38,842 nucleotides of DNA from Desulfotomaculaceae bacterium. Lineage in GTDB: Bacteria > Bacillota > Desulfotomaculia > Desulfotomaculales > Pelotomaculaceae. The first letter of the stretch is position 1; every line of letters starts with the position of its first letter. The translations under genes were made by a program, and so were the position numbers. This document shows, piece by piece, positions 23,380-31,838 of this stretch. Location: contig JAQVXL010000015.1 in the NCBI GenBank assembly GCA_028709235.1, positions 1-38,842 on the forward strand, given 5' to 3'. The notes below the pieces were generated by a model, which saw only the letters and a list, made by a program, of their open reading frames with translations, did no database searches and was not told the DNA's origin.

Positions 23380-24222
23380 ATTAAAACCATTAACACCAGT
23401 GTCATTACGGAAAATGTAGCAAGGATGTGTCAGGAGGCTAACTTCAACCTTGGTGAGGACGTAATGGAAGCCTTCAAAAAAGGGTATGAGCAGGAAGTGT
23501 CCGCCACGGGAAAAGACATAATGCAGATTTTGATCAAAAATGCAGAGATAGCCCGTGAGGAGCAGGTCCCCATGTGCCAGGACTGCGGCTATGCGGTTAT
23601 TTTCCTGGAGTTGGGACAGGATGTCCGCATTGAGGGAGGAGACCTATACGAAGCAATAACTGAGGGGGTCAGGAGAGGATATACTGACGGCTACCTCAGA
23701 AAATCCATCGTGAGTCACCCGCTCGAGCGTAAGAATACCGGTGATAACACTCCTCCGGTGATTCATACTAAGATCGTCCCAGGTGAGAACCTAAAGATTA
23801 CCCTCGCGCCCAAAGGCGGCGGCAGCGAAAACATGAGCCAAATCAAAATGATGAAGCCAGCAGATGGTGTAGAAGGTGTAAAAGATTTTGTTATCGAGGT
23901 GGCTAAAAACGCCGGCCCGAACCCCTGTCCGCCAGTTATTTTAGGAGTCGGCATTGGCGGCACCATGGAGAAAGCAGCATTGCTCGCGAAGGAAGCGCTG
24001 CTCCGGGAGATTGGTTCTGAAAATGAAGATCCTGAAATGGCAAAGCTTGAAGAAGAACTTTTGGAAAAGGTAAACAACCTGGGAATCGGACCGCAAGGCC
24101 TGGGTGGCAGGACTTTTGCCCTGGCTGTACACATCAAAACATACGCTGCTCATATAGCCAGCTTGCCTGTAGCAGTCAACATCAACTGTCACGCCGCAAG
24201 GCATAAGGAAGTAGTCTTGTAA
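23380..24222 (+). CDS. Class I fumarase, alpha (N-terminal) subunit
   Basis: This is the larger part of a two-subunit 4Fe-4S fumarase that interconverts fumarate and malate. Cluster cysteines are expected in M-C-Q-D-C-G near residue 62, G-P-N-P-C-P-P near residue 180 and I-N-C-H-A-A-R-H at the C-terminus. The frame reaches back to ATG 23332, but that codon overlaps the sigma-54 promoter and would not be in the transcript. The strong GGGGGG (23367-23372) points to ATT at 23380-23382, which would give M-K-T-I-N-T-S-V-I-T-E-N-V, aligning with the usual family N-terminus (280 residues). The beta subunit follows after 58 bases. In syntrophic propionate oxidation it hydrates fumarate to malate. Confidence 0.92.
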   Translation: MKTINTSVITENVARMCQEANFNLGEDVMEAFKKGYEQEVSATGKDIMQILIKNAEIAREEQVPMCQDCGYAVIFLELGQDVRIEGGDLYEAITEGVRRGYTDGYLRKSIVSHPLERKNTGDNTPPVIHTKIVPGENLKITLAPKGGGSENMSQIKMMKPADGVEGVKDFVIEVAKNAGPNPCPPVILGVGIGGTMEKAALLAKEALLREIGSENEDPEMAKLEEELLEKVNNLGIGPQGLGGRTFALAVHIKTYAAHIASLPVAVNINCHAARHKEVVL

Positions 24223-24280
24223 ATATATTTTTGATTATGGATAGATAGAGATGTGCGAAATAATAGGGGAGGTGAAAATA

Positions 24281-24841
24281 TTGACACAGATCAGGCTTAC
24301 TACCCCATTAACTGACGCAGATGTAGAAAAGCTTAGAATCGGGCAGCAAGTTTTAATCAGCGGCCTCATTTATACCGGCCGGGACGCCGCTCACAAGAGA
24401 ATGGTGGATCTGATCAAGGCAGGAAAAGTCAATGAACTGCCCTTTGACCCGAAAGGTCAGATTATTTACTATGTAGGTCCGAGTCCTACAAAGCCTGGGA
24501 GAGTTGTTGGTTCCTGCGGACCCACGACCAGTTACCGCATGGATCCATACGCTCCCGAACTATACAAACTGGGCCTGAAAGCCTCTATCGGCAAGGGGAA
24601 AAGATCCCCGGAAGTAATCGAGGCCATGAAAAAGTACAAGGGTGTATACTTCGCGGCTATTGGCGGCGCCGCAGCCTTGATTGCCAAGAGTATCAAGAGT
24701 GCCAAGGTTATAGCTTATCCGGATCTCGGAGCTGAAGCCGTCCATGAATTTGTGGTTGAAGATTTCCCCGTGGTAGTTGTTAACGATACCCTGGGTGGCG
24801 ATCTCTATCAGGAAGGCATAAAGATTTATGCTGTTAAATAA
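24281..24841 (+). CDS. Class I fumarase, beta (C-terminal) subunit
   Basis: This 186-residue subunit is the swivelling domain of the two-subunit iron-sulfur fumarase. Family motifs are L-I-S-G-L-I-Y-T-G-R-D-A-A-H-K-R near residue 30, Y-Y-V-G-P-S-P-T and G-S-C-G-P-T-T-S-Y-R-M-D, then A-A-I-G-G-A-A-A-L. The frame extends to ATG 24251, but TTG at 24281 lies 7 bases after GGGGAGGTG and gives the family N-terminus, so I use it. It works with the alpha subunit directly upstream. A 474-base gap with short reading frames follows before succinyl-CoA synthetase. Confidence 0.93.
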   Translation: MTQIRLTTPLTDADVEKLRIGQQVLISGLIYTGRDAAHKRMVDLIKAGKVNELPFDPKGQIIYYVGPSPTKPGRVVGSCGPTTSYRMDPYAPELYKLGLKASIGKGKRSPEVIEAMKKYKGVYFAAIGGAAALIAKSIKSAKVIAYPDLGAEAVHEFVVEDFPVVVVNDTLGGDLYQEGIKIYAVK

Positions 24842-24876
24842 CCAATAGAGATTTTTAAAAAACAGCAGGAGTAATT

Positions 24877-24999
24877 ATGACCGCAAAGACCAATATTGCC
24901 TTTTGGGAGAGAGATTTAAAAGTGTTTTATGAATACGCCCGACCAGTCAATGCAGGTTGGGCTATAACCTTTTTTAAATTCAAAGTTATTGTGATATAA
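24877..24999 (+). CDS. Possible 40-residue protein in the fumarase-sucC gap
   Basis: An ATG with CAGGAG seven bases upstream opens a 40-codon frame beginning M-T-A-K-T-N-I-A-F-W and ending in F-F-K-F-K-V-I-V-I. It is basic and aromatic and matches nothing I recognise. A weak terminator-like hairpin (AGGTT 24954-24958 with AACCT 24966-24970, then TTTTT) lies within it, which argues against a real gene. Positional support is the good ribosome binding site only. Confidence 0.3.
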   Translation: MTAKTNIAFWERDLKVFYEYARPVNAGWAITFFKFKVIVI

Positions 25000-25315
25000 A
25001 ACCATTTTTATTTTGTGGTTGATTTTTTATTTCCGATGTGCATTGTTTTGCAGTTAGAGTAGGGGGTTATATTAGATCAGATATATAAAATCTATGATAC
25101 AAGAGAAATATATTTTATAATATTTTGGATATTATTCGCTCCTGGAGAAATTTTCTTAAGAAGCGATTAAGGGGGGAGAATTAGAGAAATACTAGAAAAA
25201 AATAGAGACAAAAGAAGGAAAAGGAAAGCAAGTAAAGAAGTACTGATAGAGGAGTAATAAAGTGATATTTTCAAATAAAGCGCCAAATATAAAAATGAGA
25301 GGAGAGATTTAGCCC
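25000..25315 (+). other. AT-rich leader region before sucC with tiny reading frames
   Basis: The rest of the gap is AT-rich. Behind GGGGGGAG (25171-25178) an ATT at 25180 opens a 25-codon, strongly basic frame (R-D-K-R-R-K-R-K) ending at 25257. Its last codons contain GAGGAG, which serves GTG 25262 of a 16-codon frame ending at 25312. Within that lies the GAGGAGAG that serves sucC at 25316. Each frame thus carries the ribosome binding site of the next. These may be leader peptides or leftovers of a lost gene. Confidence 0.3.
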
Positions 25316-26431
25316 GTGAAAATGTTCGAGTACATGGGTAAGGAGCTATTTGCCAAGTACGGTATCCCAACTCCGAAAGGCAGAATGGCTAAGACTCCAG
25401 AAGAGGCCGAAAAGATCGCTGCGGAAATTGGTGGTCCATGTGTGGTAAAGTCGCAGGTCCTGTCAGGCAAGAGAGGTAAAGCTGGGGGTATTAAGTTTCC
25501 TAACACGCCAGAAGAAGCCAAGAAGGCTGCGGAAGAAGTTCTCAGTATGACCATCCAGGGACTACCTGTCGAGTGCGTCTTGGTGGAAGAAAAGTTGAAA
25601 ATCGACAAGGAACTCTACATGTCGATAACCGTCGACGGTTCTGCCAAGCAAGCTGTCATGATCGCTTCCGCTTACGGTGGGATGGAAATTGAAGCCCAGC
25701 CGGAAGAGTACATCATTAAGAAGCACATCGATCCTGAGCTCGGCATGCATCCTTTCTTCGCTCGTGACGTTGTAAGAAGAATGGGCGTAGAACTAAGAAG
25801 CCCGCACGGAAAAGAAATGATAAATATAATTCAAACCCTTTACAAGATTTGCAAAGAAAAAGATGCTGAACTGGTTGAAATCAACCCGCTGGTGTTTAGT
25901 GACGACAGGGTAATAGCAGCTGATTCTAAAGTAACTATTGACGAAGACGCCCTGTTCCGGATGAAAGAACTGCCGTTTGTCGAAGATAAATCACCTGCTG
26001 AAAGAGCAGCAGCGGACCTCGGCCTTTCCTTTGTGGATCTGGATGGCGATATCGCTGTAATGGCCAACGGCGCCGGCATTACCATGGGTACTCTAGACAC
26101 TCTGCAGGCTTTCGGCGGCACACCGAGGAACTTTCTCGACTGCGGTGGCGGCACCGGTAGGGAAGCCACTGCCAAAGCATTAGATATTCTCCTGGGCCTA
26201 GAACCCAAAGGTATGTTCATTAATATTTTCGGCGGTATTACCCGCTGCGATGATGTAGCCAATGCATTTAAGGATGTTTATGAAGCACGCGGCGGCTTCC
26301 CGGTACCGGTAGTAATCCGTCTTGTCGGCACCAACCAGGATGCTGGCCGGGAAATCCTGAGGTCCATCGGCGTTGAAGCCTTCGACTTCATGGAAGACGC
26401 AGCCAAAAGGATAATTGAGCTTACTAAGTAA
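25316..26431 (+). CDS. sucC: Succinyl-CoA synthetase (ADP-forming), beta subunit
   Basis: SucC is the nucleotide-binding subunit of succinate-CoA ligase. In this pathway succinyl-CoA is converted to succinate with ATP formation, the only substrate-level ATP step before acetate. The ATP-grasp N-terminus is visible (K-E-L-F-A-K-Y-G-I-P, C-V-V-K-S-Q-V near residue 42, L-V-E-E-K-L). So is the C-terminal flavodoxin-like domain with L-D-C-G-G-G-T and N-I-F-G-G-I-T-R-C-D near residue 303, which binds the phosphate loop. At 371 residues it is slightly shorter than the usual 385-390. The start GTG is 10 bases after GAGGAGAG; ATG 25322 is an alternative. Confidence 0.94.
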   Translation: MKMFEYMGKELFAKYGIPTPKGRMAKTPEEAEKIAAEIGGPCVVKSQVLSGKRGKAGGIKFPNTPEEAKKAAEEVLSMTIQGLPVECVLVEEKLKIDKELYMSITVDGSAKQAVMIASAYGGMEIEAQPEEYIIKKHIDPELGMHPFFARDVVRRMGVELRSPHGKEMINIIQTLYKICKEKDAELVEINPLVFSDDRVIAADSKVTIDEDALFRMKELPFVEDKSPAERAAADLGLSFVDLDGDIAVMANGAGITMGTLDTLQAFGGTPRNFLDCGGGTGREATAKALDILLGLEPKGMFINIFGGITRCDDVANAFKDVYEARGGFPVPVVIRLVGTNQDAGREILRSIGVEAFDFMEDAAKRIIELTK

Positions 26432-26498
26432 TTATCCTTTGCATTAAAGCTAAGTCGCTTGAATCCATAAAATACTTAATAAGGGAGGATAAGTAAAA

Positions 26499-27371
26499 TT
26501 GGCTATTATCATTGATGAGAATACTAATGTATTAGTCATGGGAATTACCGGCAGACAAGCTTCTTTTCACACCAAGCAGATGCTTGCCTATGGGACCAAG
26601 ATTGTTGCCGGATGCACCCCCGGCAAAGGCGGGCAGGAAGTAGAGGGGGTTCCTGTATACAACACTGTGCGTGAAGCCTGTGAGAAGCACCGGATCGATG
26701 CCTCAGTCATATTTGTTCCCGCCCCCGGAACTAAAGACGCCGCTCTGGAAAACCTGGAAGCAGGGGTCAAGGTAGTCGTTATCATAACTGAAGGCGTACC
26801 TGTATATGATGAAATCGATATTGTTGCCTATGCCAGGCGTAAGGGAGCTTATGTGCTCGGACCGAACACCTTCGGCATCGTTTCAGGTGGCAAGTGCAAG
26901 ATGGGTATTCCGCCTAACCAGTATTTTATTGAGGGCGATGTTGGCGTAGTTGCCCGCTCCGGCACCTTAACCTATGAAATCGTCGGCAACCTGACCGCTA
27001 ACGGCCTCGGTCAGTCCACCGTTGTAGGTATGGGCGGCGACCGGGCAGTGGGTTTGACCTTCGTTGACGTTTTAAAAATGTTTGAAAAGGACGACCAGAC
27101 CAAGGCTGTGGTGCTGATTGGTGAAATTGGCGGCAACAACGAAGAGATCGCTGCCGAGTATATCAAGGAAATGACCAAGCCCGTGGTTGCTTTCATCGCT
27201 GGCAAGAGCGCGCCTCCAGGAAAGCGGATGGGACATGCTGGAGCCATTATTGAGCGCGGCAAGGGAACCTACCAGGGTAAAGTCGAAGCTTTGACAGCTG
27301 CAGGCGCCAAAGTTGCCCCGTTGCCGTTCGAAGTTCCCGCGCTGATTAAAGAGGCGCTTGGAAGAAAATAA
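26499..27371 (+). CDS. sucD: Succinyl-CoA synthetase, alpha subunit
   Basis: SucD carries the catalytic phosphohistidine and binds CoA. The 290-residue protein has the N-terminal CoA-binding fold with V-M-G-I-T-G-R-Q-A-S-F-H near residue 14 and I-T-E-G-V-P-V near residue 95. G-P-N-T-F-G near residue 126 is a family motif. The phosphorylated histidine lies in G-H-A-G-A-I-I near residue 247. The start is TTG behind GGGAGG. It follows sucC by 67 bases and is followed within 25 bases by the mutase large subunit, so the genes are one unit. Confidence 0.95.
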   Translation: MAIIIDENTNVLVMGITGRQASFHTKQMLAYGTKIVAGCTPGKGGQEVEGVPVYNTVREACEKHRIDASVIFVPAPGTKDAALENLEAGVKVVVIITEGVPVYDEIDIVAYARRKGAYVLGPNTFGIVSGGKCKMGIPPNQYFIEGDVGVVARSGTLTYEIVGNLTANGLGQSTVVGMGGDRAVGLTFVDVLKMFEKDDQTKAVVLIGEIGGNNEEIAAEYIKEMTKPVVAFIAGKSAPPGKRMGHAGAIIERGKGTYQGKVEALTAAGAKVAPLPFEVPALIKEALGRK

Positions 27372-27395
27372 TAAGGTATGGAAGGAGGAGATCTT

Positions 27396-29066
27396 TTGTT
27401 TAAACAAGATCAACTGGACAAAATTGCAGCTGGCAAAGAGAAATGGGCTGCGAAGCTGGAAGCGACAGTAAAAAAGCGCCCGGAAAGAGAGCCTGAGTTT
27501 GCTGTTGATTCCGGTATTACCATTAACACTGTTTATACACCACTCGATCTCGCAGATATGGATTACGAAAAAGACCTGGGAATGCCCGGGGAATATCCGT
27601 ATACCCGGGGTGTGCAGCCTAACTTATACCGTGGCCGTCTCTGGACCATGCGCCAGTATGCCGGGTTTGGCTCGGCAGATGAAACCAACCAGCGTTTCCG
27701 CTACCTGCTGGAGCAAGGACAAACAGGTTTAAGCTGCGCTTTTGACCTGCCTACCCAGATTGGTTATGACTCAGACCATCCGCTGGCACGGGGCGAGGTT
27801 GGTAAAGTGGGCGTGGCCATTGACTCCCTGGCGGACATGGAAACACTCTTTGACCAGATCCCGCTGGGTAAGGTCAGCACCTCGATGACCATCAATGCGC
27901 CGGCGGGCATACTGCTAGCCATGTATATCGCCTGTGCGGAAAAGCAAGGTTTTACAAAGTCAGAAATCAACGGTACTATTCAAAATGACGTAATTAAGGA
28001 ATATATCTGCCGGGGCACATACATCCTGCCACCGGAACCCTCAATGCGTCTTATCTCCAACATCTTTGAGTTTTGCTCCAAGGAAATTCCGCAGTGGAAT
28101 ACCATTAGCATCAGTGGTTACCACATCCGTGAGGCCGGCGCCACCGCCGCCCAGGAAATTGCTTTCACACTTGCCGATGGTATCGCCTATGTAGACGCTG
28201 CTATAAAATCCGGTTTAGACGTAGATGCTTTTGGTGGACGTCTTTCGTTCTTCTTTAATGCCCACCTGAACTTCCTCGAGGAAGTCGCCAAATTCCGGGC
28301 AGCAAGACGCGTCTGGGCAAGAATTATGAGAGAACGCTTCGGCGCAAAAAATCCACGGTCATGGACCCTGCGTTTCCACACTCAGACTGCCGGCGTCAGC
28401 CTGACAGCACAGCAGCCAATGGTCAATATCATGCGTACTGCTTATGAAGCTCTGTCAGCTGTGCTGGGCGGCACCCAATCCCTGCACACCAACTCTTACG
28501 ACGAAGCGCTGGCGTTGCCCTGCGACGAGTCAGTGATGATCGCCCTGCGCACCCAGCAGGTAATAGGATATGAAATTGGTGTCTGTGATCTGGTTGACCC
28601 GCTGGGCGGTTCTTATTACATTGAAAGCCTGACCAACGCTCTCGAAGAAAAGGCCATGGATTACATTGGTAAGATCGACGCCCTTGGCGGCGCTGTTAAG
28701 GCCATTGAGTTCATGCAGAAGGAAATTCACAATTCTGCCTATCAGTACCAGCTGGCTATTGACAACAAAAAGAAAACTGTTATCGGTGTCAACAAGTTCC
28801 AAATGGAAGAAAAACCGCCTGAGGGCCTGTTAAAAGTTGACCTTTCTGTCGGTGAACGCCAGGTAGAAAAACTGAAGAAAGTGAAAGCTGGAAGAGACCA
28901 AGCCAAGGTAGAATCCTTGCTGAAAGCAGTGCGTGAAGCAGCGCAGAGCGATGCCAACATGATTCCTGTATTTGTCGAAGCTGTCAAAGAATACGTGACT
29001 CTCGGTGAGATTTGCGACGTTCTGAGAGATGTATTTGGTGAGTACAAGCAGCAAATTGTATTCTAA
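27396..29066 (+). CDS. Methylmalonyl-CoA mutase, large (catalytic) subunit
   Basis: This 556-residue chain is the substrate-binding TIM-barrel half of a split adenosylcobalamin-dependent methylmalonyl-CoA mutase, which rearranges (R)-methylmalonyl-CoA to succinyl-CoA. The N-terminus has the CoA-channel segment [10 protein letters not shown]. Further in are the substrate-contacting [22 protein letters not shown] near residue 232 and L-H-T-N-S-Y-D-E-A near residue 360. It ends before any cobalamin domain, which is encoded by the next gene. TTG 27396 follows GGAGGAG at good distance; an in-frame ATG at 27378 precedes that ribosome binding site. No MeaB-type chaperone GTPase gene is in the window. 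Confidence 0.95.
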   Translation: MFKQDQLDKIAAGKEKWAAKLEATVKKRPEREPEFAVDSGITINTVYTPLDLADMDYEKDLGMPGEYPYTRGVQPNLYRGRLWTMRQYAGFGSADETNQRFRYLLEQGQTGLSCAFDLPTQIGYDSDHPLARGEVGKVGVAIDSLADMETLFDQIPLGKVSTSMTINAPAGILLAMYIACAEKQGFTKSEINGTIQNDVIKEYICRGTYILPPEPSMRLISNIFEFCSKEIPQWNTISISGYHIREAGATAAQEIAFTLADGIAYVDAAIKSGLDVDAFGGRLSFFFNAHLNFLEEVAKFRAARRVWARIMRERFGAKNPRSWTLRFHTQTAGVSLTAQQPMVNIMRTAYEALSAVLGGTQSLHTNSYDEALALPCDESVMIALRTQQVIGYEIGVCDLVDPLGGSYYIESLTNALEEKAMDYIGKIDALGGAVKAIEFMQKEIHNSAYQYQLAIDNKKKTVIGVNKFQMEEKPPEGLLKVDLSVGERQVEKLKKVKAGRDQAKVESLLKAVREAAQSDANMIPVFVEAVKEYVTLGEICDVLRDVFGEYKQQIVF

Positions 29067-29083
29067 GAGAAGGAGGAAAGCAG

Positions 29084-29479
29084 ATGAGCGAGAAACGCAT
29101 ACGTGTTCTGGTCGCAAAACCAGGCCTTGACGGTCACGATCGGGGAGCAAAAGTAATTGCCCAGGCCCTTCGTGACGGGGGCATGGAAGTTGTCTATACG
29201 GGCTTAAGACAGACCCCTGAACAGATTGTATCAGCGGCTTTGCAGGAAGACGTAGATGTTGTCGGCATGAGCATTCTTTCTGGAGCCCATGCAACCCTGT
29301 TCCCCGAAGTAGTAAACCTGCTGAGAGAAAAGGGCGCAGGTGATATTCTTGTAGTAGGTGGCGGGATTATCCCTGATGAAGATGTCCCCGCTTTAAAAGA
29401 AGCAGGTGTCGCTGAAATCTTTGGTCCGGGCACCCCACTGGCAAATGTTGTTAATTACATCAAGGAAAAAGTAAACTAA
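29084..29479 (+). CDS. Methylmalonyl-CoA mutase, small (cobalamin-binding) subunit
   Basis: This 131-residue protein is the B12-binding flavodoxin-like domain of the split mutase. Asp16, His18 and Gly21 in G-L-D-G-H-D-R-G form the D-x-H-x-x-G motif whose His replaces dimethylbenzimidazole as lower cobalt ligand. The S-I-L-S-G-A-H loop and V-V-G-G-G-I-I-P near the C-terminus complete the S-x-L and G-G cobalamin tail site. It starts 17 bases after the large subunit behind GGAGG. Stand-alone small subunits of this kind are common in archaea and syntrophic Firmicutes. Confidence 0.95.
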   Translation: MSEKRIRVLVAKPGLDGHDRGAKVIAQALRDGGMEVVYTGLRQTPEQIVSAALQEDVDVVGMSILSGAHATLFPEVVNLLREKGAGDILVVGGGIIPDEDVPALKEAGVAEIFGPGTPLANVVNYIKEKVN

Positions 29480-29506
29480 TCATAAGATAGACTAATTTAC
29501 AGAGTT

Positions 29507-29579
29507 CAGGGCAGTCCGGATTGACCGGTTACTGCCCTGCACCAAACCTGTTTTAACAAGGGTTAGGTTACAAGGTTTG
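29507..29579 (+). other. Strong hairpins between mutase and epimerase genes
   Basis: CAGGGCAGT (29507-29515) pairs perfectly with ACTGCCCTG (29531-29539), with a further CCGG/CCGG pair inside. A second dyad, CAAACCT (29543-29549) with AGGTTTG (29573-29579), follows. There is no T-run behind the first stem, so it is not a normal intrinsic terminator. It could be an RNA processing or stabilising element or a weak attenuator that sets expression of downstream genes. Confidence 0.55.
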
Positions 29580-29606
29580 TGAATCCAAAAACATGGAGGG
29601 AGTCGG

Positions 29607-30005
29607 ATGCTAAAAAAGATTGACCACATTGGAATTGCGGTCAAAGATCTTGCTGAAGCCACTAAGTTTTATGAGGCACTGGGATTAAAACCAGTCGGAA
29701 CAGAGATAGTGGAAGAACAAAAAGTAAAAGTGGCATTTTTCCCCTTAGGCGACAGTGAAGTGGAATTACTGGAATCAACAGCGCCGGATGGCCCCATTGC
29801 TAAATTTATAGAAAAAAATGGTGCGGGAATCCAGCATATTGCTTTCCGGGTTGACAATATTGAAAAAGCGTTAGCGAACCTCAAGGAACAAGGTATCCGT
29901 TTAATTGACGAAAAGCCTAGGTATGGCGCTGGTGGAGCTAAAATTGCATTTTTGCACCCGAAATCCACCTTTGGTGTTCTGATCGAACTGAGTGAGCGCG
30001 ACTAG
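29607..30005 (+). CDS. mce: Methylmalonyl-CoA epimerase
   Basis: This 132-residue VOC-fold protein interconverts (S)- and (R)-methylmalonyl-CoA, linking the carboxyltransferase product to the mutase. The start [11 protein letters not shown] supplies the first metal histidine. The second half has G-I-Q-H-I-A-F-R-V (another metal His) and ends F-G-V-L-I-E-L, with the metal and catalytic Glu in the final strand. Length equals the family norm. GGAGGGAG precedes the ATG, and the carboxyltransferase gene starts 15 bases after its stop. Confidence 0.95.
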   Translation: MLKKIDHIGIAVKDLAEATKFYEALGLKPVGTEIVEEQKVKVAFFPLGDSEVELLESTAPDGPIAKFIEKNGAGIQHIAFRVDNIEKALANLKEQGIRLIDEKPRYGAGGAKIAFLHPKSTFGVLIELSERD

Positions 30006-30020
30006 AATGGAGGTAATCGC

Positions 30021-31559
30021 ATGAGTATGCAGGAGAAACTGGATATTCTAAATAAGCTGCGGGCCGAAGTAGATGCCGGCGGTGGTCAAAAGAGAATTGA
30101 CAAGCAGCATTCCGGCGGCAAATATACCGCCAGGGAAAGAATCGCAAAGCTGTTTGACGAAGGTTCCTTCAAAGAAATAGATGTTTTTGCAAATACAGAA
30201 GTGGACTACAGGTCTGTAAAGAACCCGAACGAAGGTGCTATAGGCGGTTACGGCGCCATGAACGGCCGTAAAGTATTTATTTTTGCCCAAGATTTTACTG
30301 TTGTAGGCGGTTCACTGGGCCGGGTACACGCTGCCAAGATCTGTAAAGTGCTAGATATGGCAATGAAGGTCGGAGCACCGGTTATTGGTTTGTGTGACTC
30401 CGGTGGCGCACGTATTCAGGAAGGTGTGGACGCTCTCGACGGTTACGGCCAAATATTCTTCCGCAACACTATTGCCTCCGGTGTTATTCCACAGATTTCC
30501 GTGATAATGGGACCATGTGCAGGCGGTGCGGTTTATTCACCGGCACTAACCGACTTTATCTTCATGGTCCAAAATACCAGCCAGATGTTTATCACCGGCC
30601 CGCTGGTAATTAAGGCCACCACTGGTGAAGATGTCAGTCAAGAAGCCCTCGGAGGCGCTGCTACCCATAACCAGATTAGCGGTGTGGCGCACTTTATGGC
30701 TGCAAATGAAGACGATTGCATAGCCCAGATTAAAACTCTGGTTAGCTACCTGCCATTGAATAACTTAGAAGAACCTCCGACCTACCCCGGGGTTGAGCCG
30801 TCTTTAGATAAGGAAACACTGTTTACCGTAATACCGGACAATCCGAACAAGGGTTATGATGTCCGTAATATCATCAACGGAGTAGTAGACGCCGGATCGT
30901 TTTTTGAAGTGCACCAGTACTATGCTACTAATGGTGTGGTAGGCTTTGCCCGTGTTAATGGTCAGGTGGTGGGAATTATCGCCAACCAACCCAGAGTACT
31001 GGCAGGCTGCCTTGACATCAATGTTTCGGACAAGATTGCCAAACAAATCCGTTTCTGCGACTGCTTCAATATACCGATTATCACGTTTATGGATGTTCCG
31101 GGATTCCTTCCTGGTGTTCAGCAGGAATACGGCGGCATCATCCGGCACGGTGCCAAGATGCTCTACGCATATTCTGAAGCTACCGTGCCTAAAATTACAA
31201 TTATTACCCGTAAGGCATACGGCGGCGCCTACTTGGCCATGTGTGCAGCTTCACTGCGGGCTGACACCACATTTGCGTGGCCCAGTGCTGAAATAGCTGT
31301 TATGGGCCCTGAAGGTGCTGTTAACGTAATCAACCGCAAGGAAATTGCCGCGGCTGAAAATCCAGTTGAAACGCGCCAGCAGTTGGTGCAGGATTATCGC
31401 GATCGTTTTGCCAACCCGTATATCGCTAGCGCCAGAGGCTTTGTCGAAGACGTTATCGATCCTAGAGATACCAGAGCTAGGATTATTAATTCTCTTTGGA
31501 ATCTGTCCACCAAGCGCGAAAGCAGACCCAAAAAGAAACATGGAAACATTCCCATGTAG
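30021..31559 (+). CDS. mmdA: Methylmalonyl-CoA carboxyltransferase / propionyl-CoA carboxylase-type subunit (12S, MmdA)
   Basis: This 512-residue carboxyltransferase has two crotonase-like domains. It moves CO2 between carboxybiotin and the alpha carbon of propionyl-CoA, giving (S)-methylmalonyl-CoA. The N-terminal domain has G-G-S-L-G-R-V-H-A near residue 95, C-D-S-G-G-A-R-I-Q-E-G and G-P-C-A-G-G-A-V-Y-S-P. The C-terminal domain has F-M-D-V-P-G-F-L-P-G and K-A-Y-G-G-A-Y-L-A-M, the oxyanion-hole glycines. With the biotin carrier and the 5S subunit downstream it forms a transcarboxylase set. No integral-membrane decarboxylase beta subunit is present, which favours transcarboxylation over a sodium-pumping decarboxylase. 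Confidence 0.94.
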   Translation: MSMQEKLDILNKLRAEVDAGGGQKRIDKQHSGGKYTARERIAKLFDEGSFKEIDVFANTEVDYRSVKNPNEGAIGGYGAMNGRKVFIFAQDFTVVGGSLGRVHAAKICKVLDMAMKVGAPVIGLCDSGGARIQEGVDALDGYGQIFFRNTIASGVIPQISVIMGPCAGGAVYSPALTDFIFMVQNTSQMFITGPLVIKATTGEDVSQEALGGAATHNQISGVAHFMAANEDDCIAQIKTLVSYLPLNNLEEPPTYPGVEPSLDKETLFTVIPDNPNKGYDVRNIINGVVDAGSFFEVHQYYATNGVVGFARVNGQVVGIIANQPRVLAGCLDINVSDKIAKQIRFCDCFNIPIITFMDVPGFLPGVQQEYGGIIRHGAKMLYAYSEATVPKITIITRKAYGGAYLAMCAASLRADTTFAWPSAEIAVMGPEGAVNVINRKEIAAAENPVETRQQLVQDYRDRFANPYIASARGFVEDVIDPRDTRARIINSLWNLSTKRESRPKKKHGNIPM

Positions 31560-31592
31560 TAATGAATACCGGCGTGTAGGAGGATATAACAA

Positions 31593-31790
31593 ATGGCTAA
31601 ACAAAAAGCAAAGGCCGGTATTAAACCCGAGATGCTCGCCGCTATCTCAGCGGCTGTGGCTCTTTACGGTTACTCGGCAGAGACAGGCTACCAGATCAGG
31701 AGCGTGACCAATGCTGGTAATGCGTGGAAAAGAGCTGGCATTGCCGAATTAATGCTTGGCCGTGATTTGAGTATGAGGGATTTCCTGTAA
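31593..31790 (+). CDS. Small accessory subunit of the methylmalonyl-CoA carboxyltransferase
   Basis: This 65-residue protein lies between the 12S and biotin-carrier genes, behind AGGAGG. An Ala-rich helix (E-M-L-A-A-I-S-A-A-V-A-L-Y-G-Y) is followed by R-S-V-T-N-A-G-N-A-W-K-R-A-G-I-A-E-L-M. The W-x-x-A-G-x-x-E-x-M ending resembles the C-terminal assembly segment of OadG/MmdD and of the epsilon subunit MmdE in sodium-pumping decarboxylases. It has no clear membrane anchor, so it may only keep an assembly role in a soluble complex. The function is inferred from that motif and from position. Confidence 0.7.
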   Translation: MAKQKAKAGIKPEMLAAISAAVALYGYSAETGYQIRSVTNAGNAWKRAGIAELMLGRDLSMRDFL

Positions 31791-31838
31791 GACAATGGGC
31801 AACGAGTACAGGCCTACCATTTAGGAGGGAAATTTTGC

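Noticed and set aside
25037-25052. Second sigma-54-like site before sucC
   Set aside because: The TTGCA half is perfect, but the upstream half reads TGTGCA and lacks the essential GG, so I do not call it.
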